In this document: piece by piece, positions 1 to 8,214 of the stretch
Position numbering within the stretch: position 1 is the stretch's first letter
How the letters are laid out: every line of letters starts with the position of its first letter
Origin: Desulfobacteraceae bacterium
GTDB lineage: Bacteria; Desulfobacterota; Desulfobacteria; Desulfobacterales; SURF-15
DNA: 33,708 nt
Direction: 5' to 3'
NCBI GenBank assembly: GCA_003599475.1
Contig: QZKK01000179.1
Span: 1 to 33,708 of the forward strand
The notes under the pieces: model-generated
Told to the model about the DNA's origin: nothing
Seen by the model: the letters and a program-made list of their open reading frames with translations, nothing else
The model's database searches: none
Program-made: the position numbers and the translations under genes

Positions 1-18
1 AGTTTCATCGATGAAACT
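1..18. repeat. Perfect 18-bp palindrome
   Basis: AGTTTCATCGATGAAACT reads the same on both strands. It sits at the very edge of the window and overlaps the end of a doubtful small minus-strand ORF, so its role (operator, part of a longer hairpin) cannot be judged. The palindrome is seen directly; any function would be a guess. Confidence 0.4.
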
Positions 19-142
19 GCTCCGGATGCAATTCCGTTTTCAGTAGGTGGAAGGCTTTAAGGATCGGGAGGATACCGGCTTCGAACTCACGGCTTCGTTC
101 AACGAGGCAGTTGAGCGCCTCTCGAACAGGTGTTTGGCTCAT
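5..142 (-). CDS. Possible small hypothetical protein, 45 aa
   Basis: An ATG at 142 opens a 45-residue frame that stops with TGA at 5-7. It starts MSQTPVREAL and is mostly charged and helical-looking, with the segment ILKAFHLLKTEL near the end. The Shine-Dalgarno is poor (GGTAG seven bases upstream). I recognise no family. It is listed because composition and start look more gene-like than the surrounding frames, but it could be spurious or the tail of something larger outside the window. Confidence 0.22.
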   Translation of the reverse strand: MSQTPVREALNCLVERSREFEAGILPILKAFHLLKTELHPEQFHR

Positions 143-250
143 GATCTACCGTTTAACATTAAAAACCAGGCTCGTATCTGTTAATGTATACATTGAGAAT
201 CGGTATCATCCGTAAGGTGGTTTGTCAATACATAACTTGCATACATAACT

Positions 251-340
251 TCCATGGGCCTCGCATAGGCTGGCGCTGTCGGATGAAATGGTCAAACCGA
301 AGGACCGGATTTAAGTCGGTCCGCAGGCGGAATTTATGGA
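251..340 (+). promoter_or_regulatory. Possible structured 5' leader of the nucleoside transporter
   Basis: Between 143 and 489 there is no convincing gene. A closing helix TCCAT (251-255) with ATGGA (336-340) would enclose two hairpins: GCCT-CGCAT-AGGC (258-270) and GGACCG-gatttaagt-CGGTCC (302-322), giving a three-way junction. A 12-base direct repeat (ATACATAACTT twice, 229-251) and a TTGTCA box at 222-227 lie just upstream. I could not match this to a known riboswitch; the helices are short, so this is only a candidate leader. Confidence 0.25.
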
Positions 341-489
341 GTCTTCATTTTTACCGAGAATTGCTGTACATGGGACCACTGGTCTTCCCTGACAATGTAA
401 ATTTGTGATATCAGAAGTCTGTCAACAATCTGCGGAATTGAAGTTTTAATGAGGGATTACAAAACCGTCACGACCAAGGAGCATCGCCC

Positions 490-1737
490 ATGGAAGTCGT
501 TCGGGGTTTTTTTGGATTGATCGCACTGGTCGCGCTTGCCCTGGCACTTTCCGAAAACCGGAGGCAGGTGGCCTGGAAAACCGTCGCAGCGGCCCTGGTC
601 CTGCAGGTTGCCCTGGCGCTGATTCTGCTCAAGCTTCCCGGTGCAAGGCAGCTTTTCATGGTCCTCAACCTGATTGTAAGCGCTCTGGAGCAGGCTACCC
701 AGGCCGGAACTTCCTTTGTCTTCGGGTATCTGGGCGGATCCGCACCTCCCTTTGCCGTCTCTCCGGGAGCAAACACATACATCCTGGCCTTCCGCGGGCT
801 GCCGTTGGTTCTGGTGGCAAGCGCGCTTTCCTCCCTTCTTTTCTACTGGAAGATCCTTCCGCTGATCGTTCGGGGGTTCGCCTGGCTGCTTCGCCGGTCC
901 CTCGGGATGGGCGGTGCCGAAGGGCTTGCCGCTGCGGCCAACGTGTTCCTTGGCATGGTGGAGGCCCCTCTTTTCGTCCGGCCCTACCTGGAGAAGCTCT
1001 CCAGGGGGGAGATCTTCACGATTATGACCTGCGGAATGGCCACCATCGCCGGAACCGTGATGGTCCTATACGCCAGCATCCTCGGTCCGGTCATTCCCGA
1101 CGCCCTCGGGCATCTGCTGATCGCCTCCATCATCAGCGCACCGGCTTCGGTTGCCGTCGCCAGGGTCATGGTTCCCGCTATACACGGTCTTTCGGAGGAT
1201 GCGCTCCCCCAGGCTCCTGTCCAAGTCTCGAGCGCGATGGAAGCCATAACCGCAGGAACCATGGAGGGGGTCAAGCTGCTGCTCAATATCGTGGCCCTGC
1301 TGATCGTACTGGTGGGGCTGGTCCACCTGGTCAATCTGCTTCTCGGCCTGATCCCTGCCGTAAACGGCCAACCCCTGACGCTGGAGCGGGTGCTGGGCTG
1401 GGGGATGTCCCCGGTGGTCTGGGTGATCGGAATCCCCTGGGAGGAATGCCTTGCTGCAGGAAAACTGATGGGGACAAAAACCGTATTAAACGAGCTCCTT
1501 GCCTATCTGGATCTGGCCCGAATGCCTGCGGAATCCCTCTCCCCCAGATCTCGCCTGATCATGATCTATGCCATGTGCGGCTTCGCCAATTTCGGATCTC
1601 TGGGCATCATGATCGGCGGGATGGGGCAGATGGCCCCCTCCCGGCGGACCGAAATCGTATCCCTGGGATTGAAATCGATTGCGGCGGGGACCCTGGCCGC
1701 CTGCATGACCGGGGCCGTCGTCGGGATGTTCTATTGA
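490..1737 (+). CDS. NupC-type concentrative nucleoside transporter
   Basis: This 415-residue inner-membrane protein belongs to the concentrative nucleoside transporter (CNT/NupC) family, which imports nucleosides with protons or sodium. The order is typical: N-terminal helices, a gate-like stretch with FGYLGG and FRGLPLVLVASALSSLL near residues 78-115, then the core with EAPLFVRPYL (about 157-166), MTCGMATIAGTVM (about 179-191) and the C-terminal MCGFANFGSLGIMIGG segment. The length fits bacterial NupC (about 400). The start is set by AAGGAG eight bases before the ATG. The stop overlaps the stop of the convergent ATPase gene by seven bases. The exact substrate (nucleoside class, H+ or Na+) cannot be read from the sequence. 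Confidence 0.92.
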   Translation: MEVVRGFFGLIALVALALALSENRRQVAWKTVAAALVLQVALALILLKLPGARQLFMVLNLIVSALEQATQAGTSFVFGYLGGSAPPFAVSPGANTYILAFRGLPLVLVASALSSLLFYWKILPLIVRGFAWLLRRSLGMGGAEGLAAAANVFLGMVEAPLFVRPYLEKLSRGEIFTIMTCGMATIAGTVMVLYASILGPVIPDALGHLLIASIISAPASVAVARVMVPAIHGLSEDALPQAPVQVSSAMEAITAGTMEGVKLLLNIVALLIVLVGLVHLVNLLLGLIPAVNGQPLTLERVLGWGMSPVVWVIGIPWEECLAAGKLMGTKTVLNELLAYLDLARMPAESLSPRSRLIMIYAMCGFANFGSLGIMIGGMGQMAPSRRTEIVSLGLKSIAAGTLAACMTGAVVGMFY

Positions 1738-3245
1738 AGGGAGGATCCGGGGGCTGAAACCAGCCGGTCGGCCGTCAGAAAGCCGAGTATCTTCTGAAAC
1801 CGGTCCCTGAGCCGCGGAGACCCCTCGGACAGGAGGTGAATCTGGTTCGGGGTCAGGCCGGTCAACCGCATGTCGGCAGCATCGATTTCGGTTTTGACGC
1901 TCTTTCGAATGGGGCCTGATTTTTGGAGCAGCTCGGCACGAATCGCCCTGGGCTCCTGAAGCAGAAGAATTCCGGCAAGCACCTGATAGAGCGCTTTGGA
2001 GGCTCTGCAACCGGGGTCTTCAACCACAAAGGGGGTAAACCGCCGGACTGCCTTTCGAAGAGCCGCATCGAAGGGAATCGTTCCGAGCACATCGATATCG
2101 ACAGCGCAGGCCGCTTTTGCCAGTCGCTGGATGGAAAGACCGACGGATGCGTCTTTTCGGCTTTCCGCCATGTTGACGACAAGAGACATGTGGTAGCGGT
2201 CAAACTGCTCCCTGAGCTTAATATAGGCCGATGCATCGCAGGCTCGCACCTCGCTTAGAATCAGCTCCGGAGCAAAGCTCCGGCTGCCCATGGAAGACGC
2301 GTTTTGAAAGCTCTTTGAAAGATGATGAAGCGAAGGGTGGGCTGCGAAAAACCGATCCAGAAATCGATGCAGGGCCACCTTGATAAAACTGTAGCTGTCC
2401 AAGACCGAAGCGGGCTCCGTTCCGGTAACGACGATTTTTTGATCGGCCAGCAGGAAAAAATCGAGTACGTTGTAGGAGGTGTCTCCGCCTAGATCGATGA
2501 CGACAAAATCTGCCTCCAGAGCCTTCAGATTGCGGATGATCTTAAGCTTTTGCGGATGGGAGATATTGGCCGCCCCAAGTTTCGAAGCGTCTCCTCCGAT
2601 GATCGTGAGCCCCTCAAAAGGGGTTTGGACCCGCAGTTCTTCGATTGATTCGACCCGCTTTTCCAGGAAATCGTTCCAGTTTTTAGGCAGGGATTTTACC
2701 CCCACATAGAGATGTGCATCGGGGCCTCCCAGGTCGAGGTCCGCCAGAACGACCCGGTGTCCCAGGAAGGCGAGTCCGACGGCGATGTTTGCGGAAATGA
2801 CCGATTTGCCCACCCCTCCCTTGGCACCGCCGACGGCGATGATGGTCTTGTCGGAGGCATCGTTTTCCCACCATTCCAGTGCATTCAGGTGTGAGATCCT
2901 CTGGACTTTTCGGTGCAGGATTTGAATGCAGGGCAAAAGGGCGTTGTAGGTCCTGGTCAATTGGCGGTAACGGTCCTGCTGTTCCGGGAGCGCCGCCGCA
3001 GAGATGTCCTCGTTTTGCGGGTGCCAGTCGGAAGCCCGGCGCATATAAGCCTGCTTCAATTGAGACGGCGTAAGACGCACAAGAAATTCCGAATCGATCG
3101 AAGCGTCCTCGGGGTAGATCTGTCGCAGCATTCGCTTCAGGATCTCGAACCTGTGGCCGTCGATTCCCAAATCTTCTTCAAGACGGATTTCGGCTTCAGG
3201 GTTTGTCTCTATGCTGTTTTCAGGCGCCATCGGATCATTTTCCAT
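1731..3245 (-). CDS. MinD/ParA-type P-loop ATPase with J-domain-like N-terminus
   Basis: This protein of about 504 residues has two parts. Residues 57-105 look like a J-domain: LKQAYMRRASDWHPQ followed by a helix ending YRQLTRTYNAL. The diagnostic HPD is HPQ, so Hsp70 stimulation is doubtful. Residues 135-400 are a MinD/ParA/Mrp ATPase with the deviant Walker A GGAKGGVGKS (139-148), a switch-like ADLDLGGPD and the VIDLGGDTSYNVLDFF segment. Such ATPases position cell-surface or cytoskeletal machinery on the membrane; the target here is unknown. The upstream frame is open to a TTG at 3281. I chose the ATG at 3245, which has GGGG six bases before it, but the ATG at 3230 is also possible. No fla, par or pilus genes are adjacent. 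Confidence 0.8.
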   Translation of the reverse strand: MENDPMAPENSIETNPEAEIRLEEDLGIDGHRFEILKRMLRQIYPEDASIDSEFLVRLTPSQLKQAYMRRASDWHPQNEDISAAALPEQQDRYRQLTRTYNALLPCIQILHRKVQRISHLNALEWWENDASDKTIIAVGGAKGGVGKSVISANIAVGLAFLGHRVVLADLDLGGPDAHLYVGVKSLPKNWNDFLEKRVESIEELRVQTPFEGLTIIGGDASKLGAANISHPQKLKIIRNLKALEADFVVIDLGGDTSYNVLDFFLLADQKIVVTGTEPASVLDSYSFIKVALHRFLDRFFAAHPSLHHLSKSFQNASSMGSRSFAPELILSEVRACDASAYIKLREQFDRYHMSLVVNMAESRKDASVGLSIQRLAKAACAVDIDVLGTIPFDAALRKAVRRFTPFVVEDPGCRASKALYQVLAGILLLQEPRAIRAELLQKSGPIRKSVKTEIDAADMRLTGLTPNQIHLLSEGSPRLRDRFQKILGFLTADRLVSAPGSSLQ

Positions 3246-3300
3246 TTGCATCCCCAAAAAGTGCAGCGTGGGAAAACACAAACTATCGCCGCGCCGGGCC

Positions 3301-3315
3301 TGAAAACCGTTTTCA
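3301..3315. promoter_or_regulatory. Inverted repeat upstream of the ParA-like gene
   Basis: TGAAAAC-C-GTTTTCA is a perfect 7+1+7 inverted repeat located 55 bases before the chosen start codon of the minus-strand ATPase gene. Its size and position fit a dimeric repressor site, but no regulator gene is adjacent. It could also be a chance palindrome. Confidence 0.3.
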
Positions 3316-3477
3316 ACCCGGCTGCTGCAGGAAGAGGCCCCCTCGGCAGCGGCCAGAGAGATCTATTCCACTATATCGGCCCGGGTGGAGCGAAGCTTGA
3401 GCAGAACCTGGTCCGATGAAGCGAAACAGAAGGTATTACCGGTGGGCAGGCCGGCGTTCCAAGCGATCGCTCCCCTG

Positions 3478-4284
3478 CTATTTTCGCACCAGCTTCGTCA
3501 AAACCTTCTTCCCCCCGGCGCTCAAACCCAGGCTTTCGATTTCCCGTGACATCTGATCTGCGGTGCCATATCCTCCCGCATATCCATTCAGGCGAGCGGC
3601 GGCGGTGGAGTCTACAAAATCCCCGTAGCGCGGATAGATGCGGATCATCTCGTTCTTCAGCGCATCCTGGCGACCAAGAAGATACTTCTGGTGGTAATCT
3701 TCGGCCATGGTGAAGGACCGAAGCGGTACGACTTCGGTTTTGACGGGGCCGCCGATTTTTTGCTCCACGGCGGTTTTCGAAGCCGTTGCGGTCAGACGCT
3801 GCTGTTCGTTATGATAGAAGATCGCGTTCATGTACTGCCGGGACCCTGATCCCAGTTTCGGCGAGTGGCTCTTCCAGAAAATGTCCAGCAGTTGGGCATA
3901 AGTGATGCGATCCGGGTCATAGTCCACCTGGACCGTCTCCGTATGATCCCCCATATTGCCATAGTTTGGAGCCTGCATCCGGCCGCCGGCATATCCGACG
4001 CGCGTACGAATCACGCCATCGATGATCCCGAACCGGGATTCGATTCCCCAGAATCAGCCGAGACCGAAGGACGCAGTTTCAAAAACGGCCGGGGCGGCCG
4101 CATCGATGGGTGGAATCCCCGGAGATTTGGTTTCGGTTTGATATGCAAGGCTCATGGTGCCCTCCTTTGTATCTGAAGCATGCTCTGCATGTGTTGTCAT
4201 CAACGTGTAGACGGCGATTAGAAAAGACGCTGTTCCCAGCAATAGTAAGCATCGGATGACAGAAGCGGATCTTCTTTTTTTCAT
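3478..4284 (-). CDS. msrA: Selenocysteine-containing peptide methionine sulfoxide reductase MsrA
   Basis: MsrA reduces methionine-S-sulfoxide in proteins. The frame runs from an ATG at 4284 to the TAG at 3478 and is interrupted only by a TGA at 4054-4056, codon 77. The context is FGLG-TGA-FWGIESRFG, and the family signature is GCFWG, so the TGA replaces the catalytic Cys; reading it as Sec gives 268 residues. Downstream are the normal MsrA blocks: RVGYAGG, YGNMGDHTETV, SHSP, SRQYMNAIFYH, EDYHQKYL and STAAARLNGYAGGYG. There is no Cys anywhere after Sec, so no resolving Cys. Residues 1-36 look like a signal peptide or anchor (KKRR, then a hydrophobic stretch, AEHA). A second ATG at 4155 (MSLAYQ) has the strong ribosome site AAAGGAGG, so a cytoplasmic form of about 225 residues is possible. 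An automatic caller would split or truncate this gene. Confidence 0.88.
4019..4043 (-). promoter_or_regulatory. SECIS-like hairpin behind the in-frame UGA of msrA
   Basis: Ten bases after the UGA the message can fold as TCGA-ATCCC, loop GGTTC, GGGAT-(CA bulge)-TCGA: nine pairs with a two-base bulge. The apical loop lies 20-24 bases after the UGA. Bacterial SECIS elements are coding hairpins just 3' of the UGA with a short apical loop that often contains GGU, so position and loop fit SelB recognition. The folding is read by eye. The selA, selB and selC genes are not in the window. Confidence 0.65.
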
Positions 4285-4573
4285 TTCGCTTATCCCCTGT
4301 TCGGTTTTTTCCTGCCCACAAGAAGACCTTTAAACCCTCTCTGAACTAGATGACGCAATCATATAATAACCACGATTCGGTCGGGAGTTGTAAAGATTCA
4401 ATAAAGATTCCCGGAGAGACTATCGGATCGGAAGGAAAAAAAGGACAAATGGAGCAAACCGAAGCGGGCAGGTCAAACGATCATCAATAAATTAAGATCT
4501 GACACCCATGACGCACTCATGGAATTCCGCGGTCTAAATGTTGAATGAACTTCGCCATTATTTATCCTCAGCC

Positions 4574-6529
4574 CTATACTTTAAACTGTCCGACCAAGGA
4601 TTTTAATTCTTCCGCCACTTTGGAAAGCTCACCGGCGCTTATGCTGACCTGAGAGCTGCTGGCTGCCATTTCACCGGAGGCCCGATTGACTTCGGATACT
4701 TCTCGGGCAATCTCTCCGGTAACGTTTGAGCTTTCCGTCACGTTTCTAGTAACTTCCTGGATGCCTTCGGATGCCTGGGCGACATTCGCTGCGATTTCCC
4801 GGGTGGTTGCAGATTGCTGTTCCACGGCCGTAGCAATGGTGGAGACGATCTCATCTACGTCATTGATGACTTTCGGCACCTGCTCGATGTCGCCAATAGT
4901 GCCGGAAATGGAATCCTGTATCCCCTGGATCTTGTTCCGAATCTCTTCCGTTGCCTCTGCCGTCTGCTTGGCAAGCTCCTTGATTTCATTGGCCACAACG
5001 GCAAATCCCTTTCCGGCTTCTCCTGCCCTAGCCGCCTCGATGGTGGCATTGAGCGCCAACAGATTGGTCTGCTCGGAAATTTCGGTGATGGTCTCCGTCA
5101 CCTTGCTGATTTCTTGGGCAGCCTTCCCCAGGCCTTCCACTCGATCCGAAGAGCTCTTGGCCAGGGTGACCGCGCCGCCGGTAATGCTTCGCGCCTTTTC
5201 GGAGCTCTTTGCAATCTCATTGATGCTGGATGCCATCTCTTCGGCAGAAGAAGCCACCATTTCCACAGTTGTAGAGGTCTGCTCCATGGTGGCTGCAATG
5301 GAACTCATCCTTGTATTCATTTCCTCGGCAGCGGAAGAGACCGAATTGGTTTTTGACGAGGCCTGCTCCGCGCCGGAAGACATCTGATGGGATATTGCGG
5401 AAAGCTCGGTTGAGGAATTGGTGAGGGTTTCGGTATTTTGAGCGATATCTCTGATGATGGTTTGAAGTTTTTCAATAAATACATTGAACCACCTTGCCAG
5501 CTCTCCAACCTCATCCTTGCTGGATATTTCCAATCTGTTGGTAAGATCGCCCTCCCCTTCGGCAATATCCTTTAATCGTGCTACGGCCTTTGAGATCGGT
5601 TTGATGATGAATCGGCCAGAGATTACCCACATCGTAAGGGATAGGAAAACACCGACCGAGATGGTGATCAGGATGGACAGGATACCGATCTTTCTAAGCG
5701 GTGCAAACATCTCACCGGTCATTGCCCCTACACCGACCGTCCATCCGATGGATTTGCTCATTTTAAAAGCGACACATTTTTCTACCCCATTGTAAATGTA
5801 GGTGATCATCCCCTCTTTTTTAGACAGCATCTCCCGGCCGAAATCGAAGTCCTTCATGTTCAGCTTCAAAAGTTGTGCCTTATCGGGATGAGCGACAATC
5901 AGGCCGCTTTGATCGTAGATAAAGGCATAGCCGCTTTTGCCGATTTTTATCGAGTCGATGGAACTGCCGGTAAAGGCGTTTAGGTCGATCACACCGAACA
6001 GGACGGCTGCAGTTGCATCCTTTTCTTTGACCGGCGAGGCGATCATGAAAACAGGGTTTCCGGTTGATTCACTCTTGACGATATCCGATAGAAAAATGTC
6101 TCCTTTTAAGGCTTCTTGAAAATATTGATGCTCAGATACGTTGGTACCGATTAGCCGGGGATTCGATGAGGCGATGACTTCTCCCTTCAGATCGGATAGA
6201 TGGATATCCTCATAAAACTTGTAATCATCCTTAAGCCTTGCCAGTTGGAGATTTGCCGAATTTCGTGCAGTCTTTCCGACAAAGGTCCCTTTTGATGCAG
6301 TCTGGTAAACCGGTTGTTCGGACCAATTCCGAATATCCAGCTTGTTTCTTTCAATCCAGGAATCGATGCTCTCCGTAGCTGAATTCGTAATCTGAATCAT
6401 CTGGTCATCGATGGTTTCCTGGATTGAGCTTTTTGAATTAAAGTAAAAAACGACTCCCTGGATGTTTATCCCCAGCATGGCCAATAGAAGCGTGGGGGCT
6501 AAGAATTTCCTTCTCAAGCCGAACTTCAT
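4574..6529 (-). CDS. Methyl-accepting chemotaxis protein with Cache sensor domain (MCP 1)
   Basis: This chemoreceptor has 651 residues. A first membrane helix ([21 protein letters not shown]) is followed by a periplasmic dCache-type domain of about 250 residues with [19 protein letters not shown] and the terminal [14 protein letters not shown]. Then come a second helix ([21 protein letters not shown]), a HAMP domain with the [11 protein letters not shown] motif, and the signalling domain with the hairpin tip [20 protein letters not shown]. It ends LVGQFKV without a CheR-binding pentapeptide. The ATG at 6529 is chosen because AGGAGG lies four bases before it; an upstream in-frame ATG at 6601 lacks such a site. 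It lies behind the binding-protein gene in the same direction, so the binding protein may present the ligand to this receptor. Confidence 0.95.
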   Translation of the reverse strand: MKFGLRRKFLAPTLLLAMLGINIQGVVFYFNSKSSIQETIDDQMIQITNSATESIDSWIERNKLDIRNWSEQPVYQTASKGTFVGKTARNSANLQLARLKDDYKFYEDIHLSDLKGEVIASSNPRLIGTNVSEHQYFQEALKGDIFLSDIVKSESTGNPVFMIASPVKEKDATAAVLFGVIDLNAFTGSSIDSIKIGKSGYAFIYDQSGLIVAHPDKAQLLKLNMKDFDFGREMLSKKEGMITYIYNGVEKCVAFKMSKSIGWTVGVGAMTGEMFAPLRKIGILSILITISVGVFLSLTMWVISGRFIIKPISKAVARLKDIAEGEGDLTNRLEISSKDEVGELARWFNVFIEKLQTIIRDIAQNTETLTNSSTELSAISHQMSSGAEQASSKTNSVSSAAEEMNTRMSSIAATMEQTSTTVEMVASSAEEMASSINEIAKSSEKARSITGGAVTLAKSSSDRVEGLGKAAQEISKVTETITEISEQTNLLALNATIEAARAGEAGKGFAVVANEIKELAKQTAEATEEIRNKIQGIQDSISGTIGDIEQVPKVINDVDEIVSTIATAVEQQSATTREIAANVAQASEGIQEVTRNVTESSNVTGEIAREVSEVNRASGEMAASSSQVSISAGELSKVAEELKSLVGQFKV

Positions 6530-6660
6530 AAATCCTCCTGCTGCTATACATAAGCCGGAAGGTATTTGATTGCGGGAAGACCTTTTCAAAGTCGCATTCA
6601 ACCAAATACCTCTCCATAGCGGTGAACGCCGATGAATTTTAACTCGAATATGGATACTGT

Positions 6661-7605
6661 CTATTCAATCAGCGTTGCAGTCTGCAAAATTGTGTAAGGA
6701 ATCTGAAGCCCCAGTTTTTCGGCTGTTTTAACGTTGATAGAAAATTTAGGCTCCGGGTCTACTTTTACGGGAACTTCCTTCACCGCTTTTCCCTTTATTA
6801 AGACGTCCCTGACTGATTGTGCGAGGAGATATCCAAGTTTGACATCGTCCGCAACAAAGCCGCCAAGAGCACCTACCCTGACCGGGTCTGAAGAGTAGGC
6901 AAGAACAGGCGTCTTTCCCGCAGCCTCAACGATCTTTGCCGCATTGTCAAGGATCAGGGCCTGGTTCCCGATAATCATGGCGGACACTTTTCCTTTGAAT
7001 TGCTGGGAGGCTTGGATCGTATCCTCCGGCGAGGCACAAAATATTTCATTGTATTTAATTCCGAGTTTGTCACAGACGGCCTTCGTTCCTTCCTGATCGA
7101 TCGCTGAACCCGGGTGCCCCTTCTCAAGCAGAAGCAATAAGGTTTCAAGCTTTGGAAGGATGGCCTGAAAGATCTCGAACTGGGTATCGACCGGCAGAAA
7201 ATAGGTTACACCGGTGATTTTGCCTTCAGGGGCCTTGAGGTTTTTTACCGCGCCAAGCTCCGCGGGATGGTTACACCCCCCGATGAAGGCAGGAATCGCT
7301 GGAGGATTTTTTCCGAGCCATTTTGCACCGCTTGAACGAAGGATCACCATTCCATCCTTTTCTTTCTGCCATTTGGCTGCAAATTCCGAAACCTTGTCAA
7401 TCGAGGCAAGCTCTTTTTGAAATTCGATTTTAATATCCGGAGCAAATTCCTTCATTCCTTTCTCAAATCCCTGAGTCACCCGGTTTGCCATTCCGGATTT
7501 ACCTTCCCATGCAATGCCGATTTCCTTTGCTATGGCCTGTTGAAGATTCATACCGACCAAAAGGACCGGCACAATTGCTATTAAGGCATATAAAAATTTT
7601 CTCAT
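6661..7605 (-). CDS. Periplasmic substrate-binding protein, ABC_sub_bind (PF04392-like) family
   Basis: This 314-residue secreted protein starts with a clear signal peptide (MRKFLYALIAIVPVLLVGM, cleavage probably after QQAIA). The mature part has the two-lobe fold of the ABC_sub_bind family: the early GIAWEGKSGMANRVTQGFEKGM, the linker ITGVTYFLPV, and the late VLAYSSDPVRVGALGGF with the terminal block NVKTAEKLGLQIP, which is typical of this family. No permease or ATPase gene is nearby. The MCP gene follows 131 bases downstream on the same strand, so a role as the ligand-binding partner of that chemoreceptor is the simplest inference. The start has GGAGAGGGA directly before the ATG, and a sigma-54 promoter lies about 95 bases upstream. 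The ligand is unknown; relatives are annotated for amino acids or aromatic compounds. Confidence 0.85.
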   Translation of the reverse strand: MRKFLYALIAIVPVLLVGMNLQQAIAKEIGIAWEGKSGMANRVTQGFEKGMKEFAPDIKIEFQKELASIDKVSEFAAKWQKEKDGMVILRSSGAKWLGKNPPAIPAFIGGCNHPAELGAVKNLKAPEGKITGVTYFLPVDTQFEIFQAILPKLETLLLLLEKGHPGSAIDQEGTKAVCDKLGIKYNEIFCASPEDTIQASQQFKGKVSAMIIGNQALILDNAAKIVEAAGKTPVLAYSSDPVRVGALGGFVADDVKLGYLLAQSVRDVLIKGKAVKEVPVKVDPEPKFSINVKTAEKLGLQIPYTILQTATLIE

Positions 7606-7699
7606 TCCCTCTCCTTTCCTTAACTGATGATTATTGATGAGGAAGGCAACAACGTTTTCCTATCCTGCCTCCCTCCCCGGGTTAATCTTGGAATTTATA

Positions 7700-7716
7700 A
7701 GCAAAATCAATGCCAA
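7700..7716 (-). promoter_or_regulatory. Sigma-54 (-24/-12) promoter of the binding protein-MCP operon
   Basis: On the minus strand the sequence is TTGGCATTGATTTTGCT. It matches the RpoN consensus TTGGCAC-R-N4-TTGCW except at two positions and keeps the essential GG-N10-GC spacing. The start codon of the binding protein is about 95 bases downstream, leaving a normal leader. A sigma-54 promoter implies control by an enhancer-binding protein, which is not encoded in the window. Confidence 0.65.
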
Positions 7717-7832
7717 ACGAAGCAGCCAATACGCAAGGGGTAAAGGAACGCGATTCATTTGTAAAATATCAACAGCGGTTTTATGCATGAAGACCTTGCC
7801 GAAAGGCCTTTAAACAATAGAAAAACGGGGAG

Positions 7833-7905
7833 TCCGAGGTAAGCCAGGCCGCTCAGGAAATGACCAACGGCAGTGCTCAGGTGAGTGCGAGCGCGGTTGG
7901 ACTTT
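7833..7905 (+). pseudogene. Relic: 3' end of an MCP gene
   Basis: These 73 bases match 10390-10462, near the end of the complete MCP 2 gene, with only five mismatches by my count. They translate as [23 protein letters not shown] and then depart from the MCP sequence before the TGA at 7917-7919. Nothing upstream of 7833 resembles an MCP, so only the tail survives. The next relic faces it. Confidence 0.75.
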
Positions 7906-7937
7906 TCGACATCGGCTGAACGTCTAACCTGCCACTT

Positions 7938-8078
7938 TGGGATAGAGATATCCGCCTGAGTATCCATTTAGGCGCGCAAAGGCGGTCGAGTCCACATAAT
8001 CCCGGTAGCGTGATAGATGCGCGGCATCTCTTTCTTCAGTACCCGTGGTTCATGAGATAATACTTCTGATGGCAGCCG
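7938..8078 (-). pseudogene. Relic: 3' part of a second msrA gene
   Basis: Read on the minus strand, one frame gives HQKYYLMNHGY and another gives YRDYVDSTAFARLNGYSGGY. These correspond to the MsrA blocks HQKYLLGRQDA and YGDFVDSTAAARLNGYAGGYG of the intact gene at 3478-4284, with at least one frameshift and a stop between them. The sequence is too different from the local msrA to be a recent copy. The rest of 7606-8214 holds the sigma-54 promoter and the leader of MCP 2; I see no intact gene there. Confidence 0.75.
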
Positions 8079-8214
8079 GCATCGTCTATGTAAAGGAATG
8101 GGAAGGTTTGTCCGATATCAATGTGGTTAAACCAGAAAAAGAGCCTATTTTCCGGTTCCGAATCCATCCAAGAGATTCGATGTTGCCTGTACGCTGTACA
8201 AGGAGTCATTCAGA

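Noticed and set aside
184..408. 74-codon plus-strand frame upstream of the transporter
   Set aside because: No ribosome site, no recognisable domain, and it runs through the predicted leader hairpins.
4054..4056. msrA as an ordinary nonsense pseudogene
   Set aside because: The TGA is at the one codon where Sec is expected, the rest of the frame is undamaged, and a suitable hairpin follows. It remains the alternative if the genome lacks Sec genes.
4686..5387. Plus-strand frame of 233 codons
   Set aside because: It is the antisense shadow of the repetitive MCP signalling domain; such Ser/Ala/Ile-rich shadows are expected opposite coiled coils.
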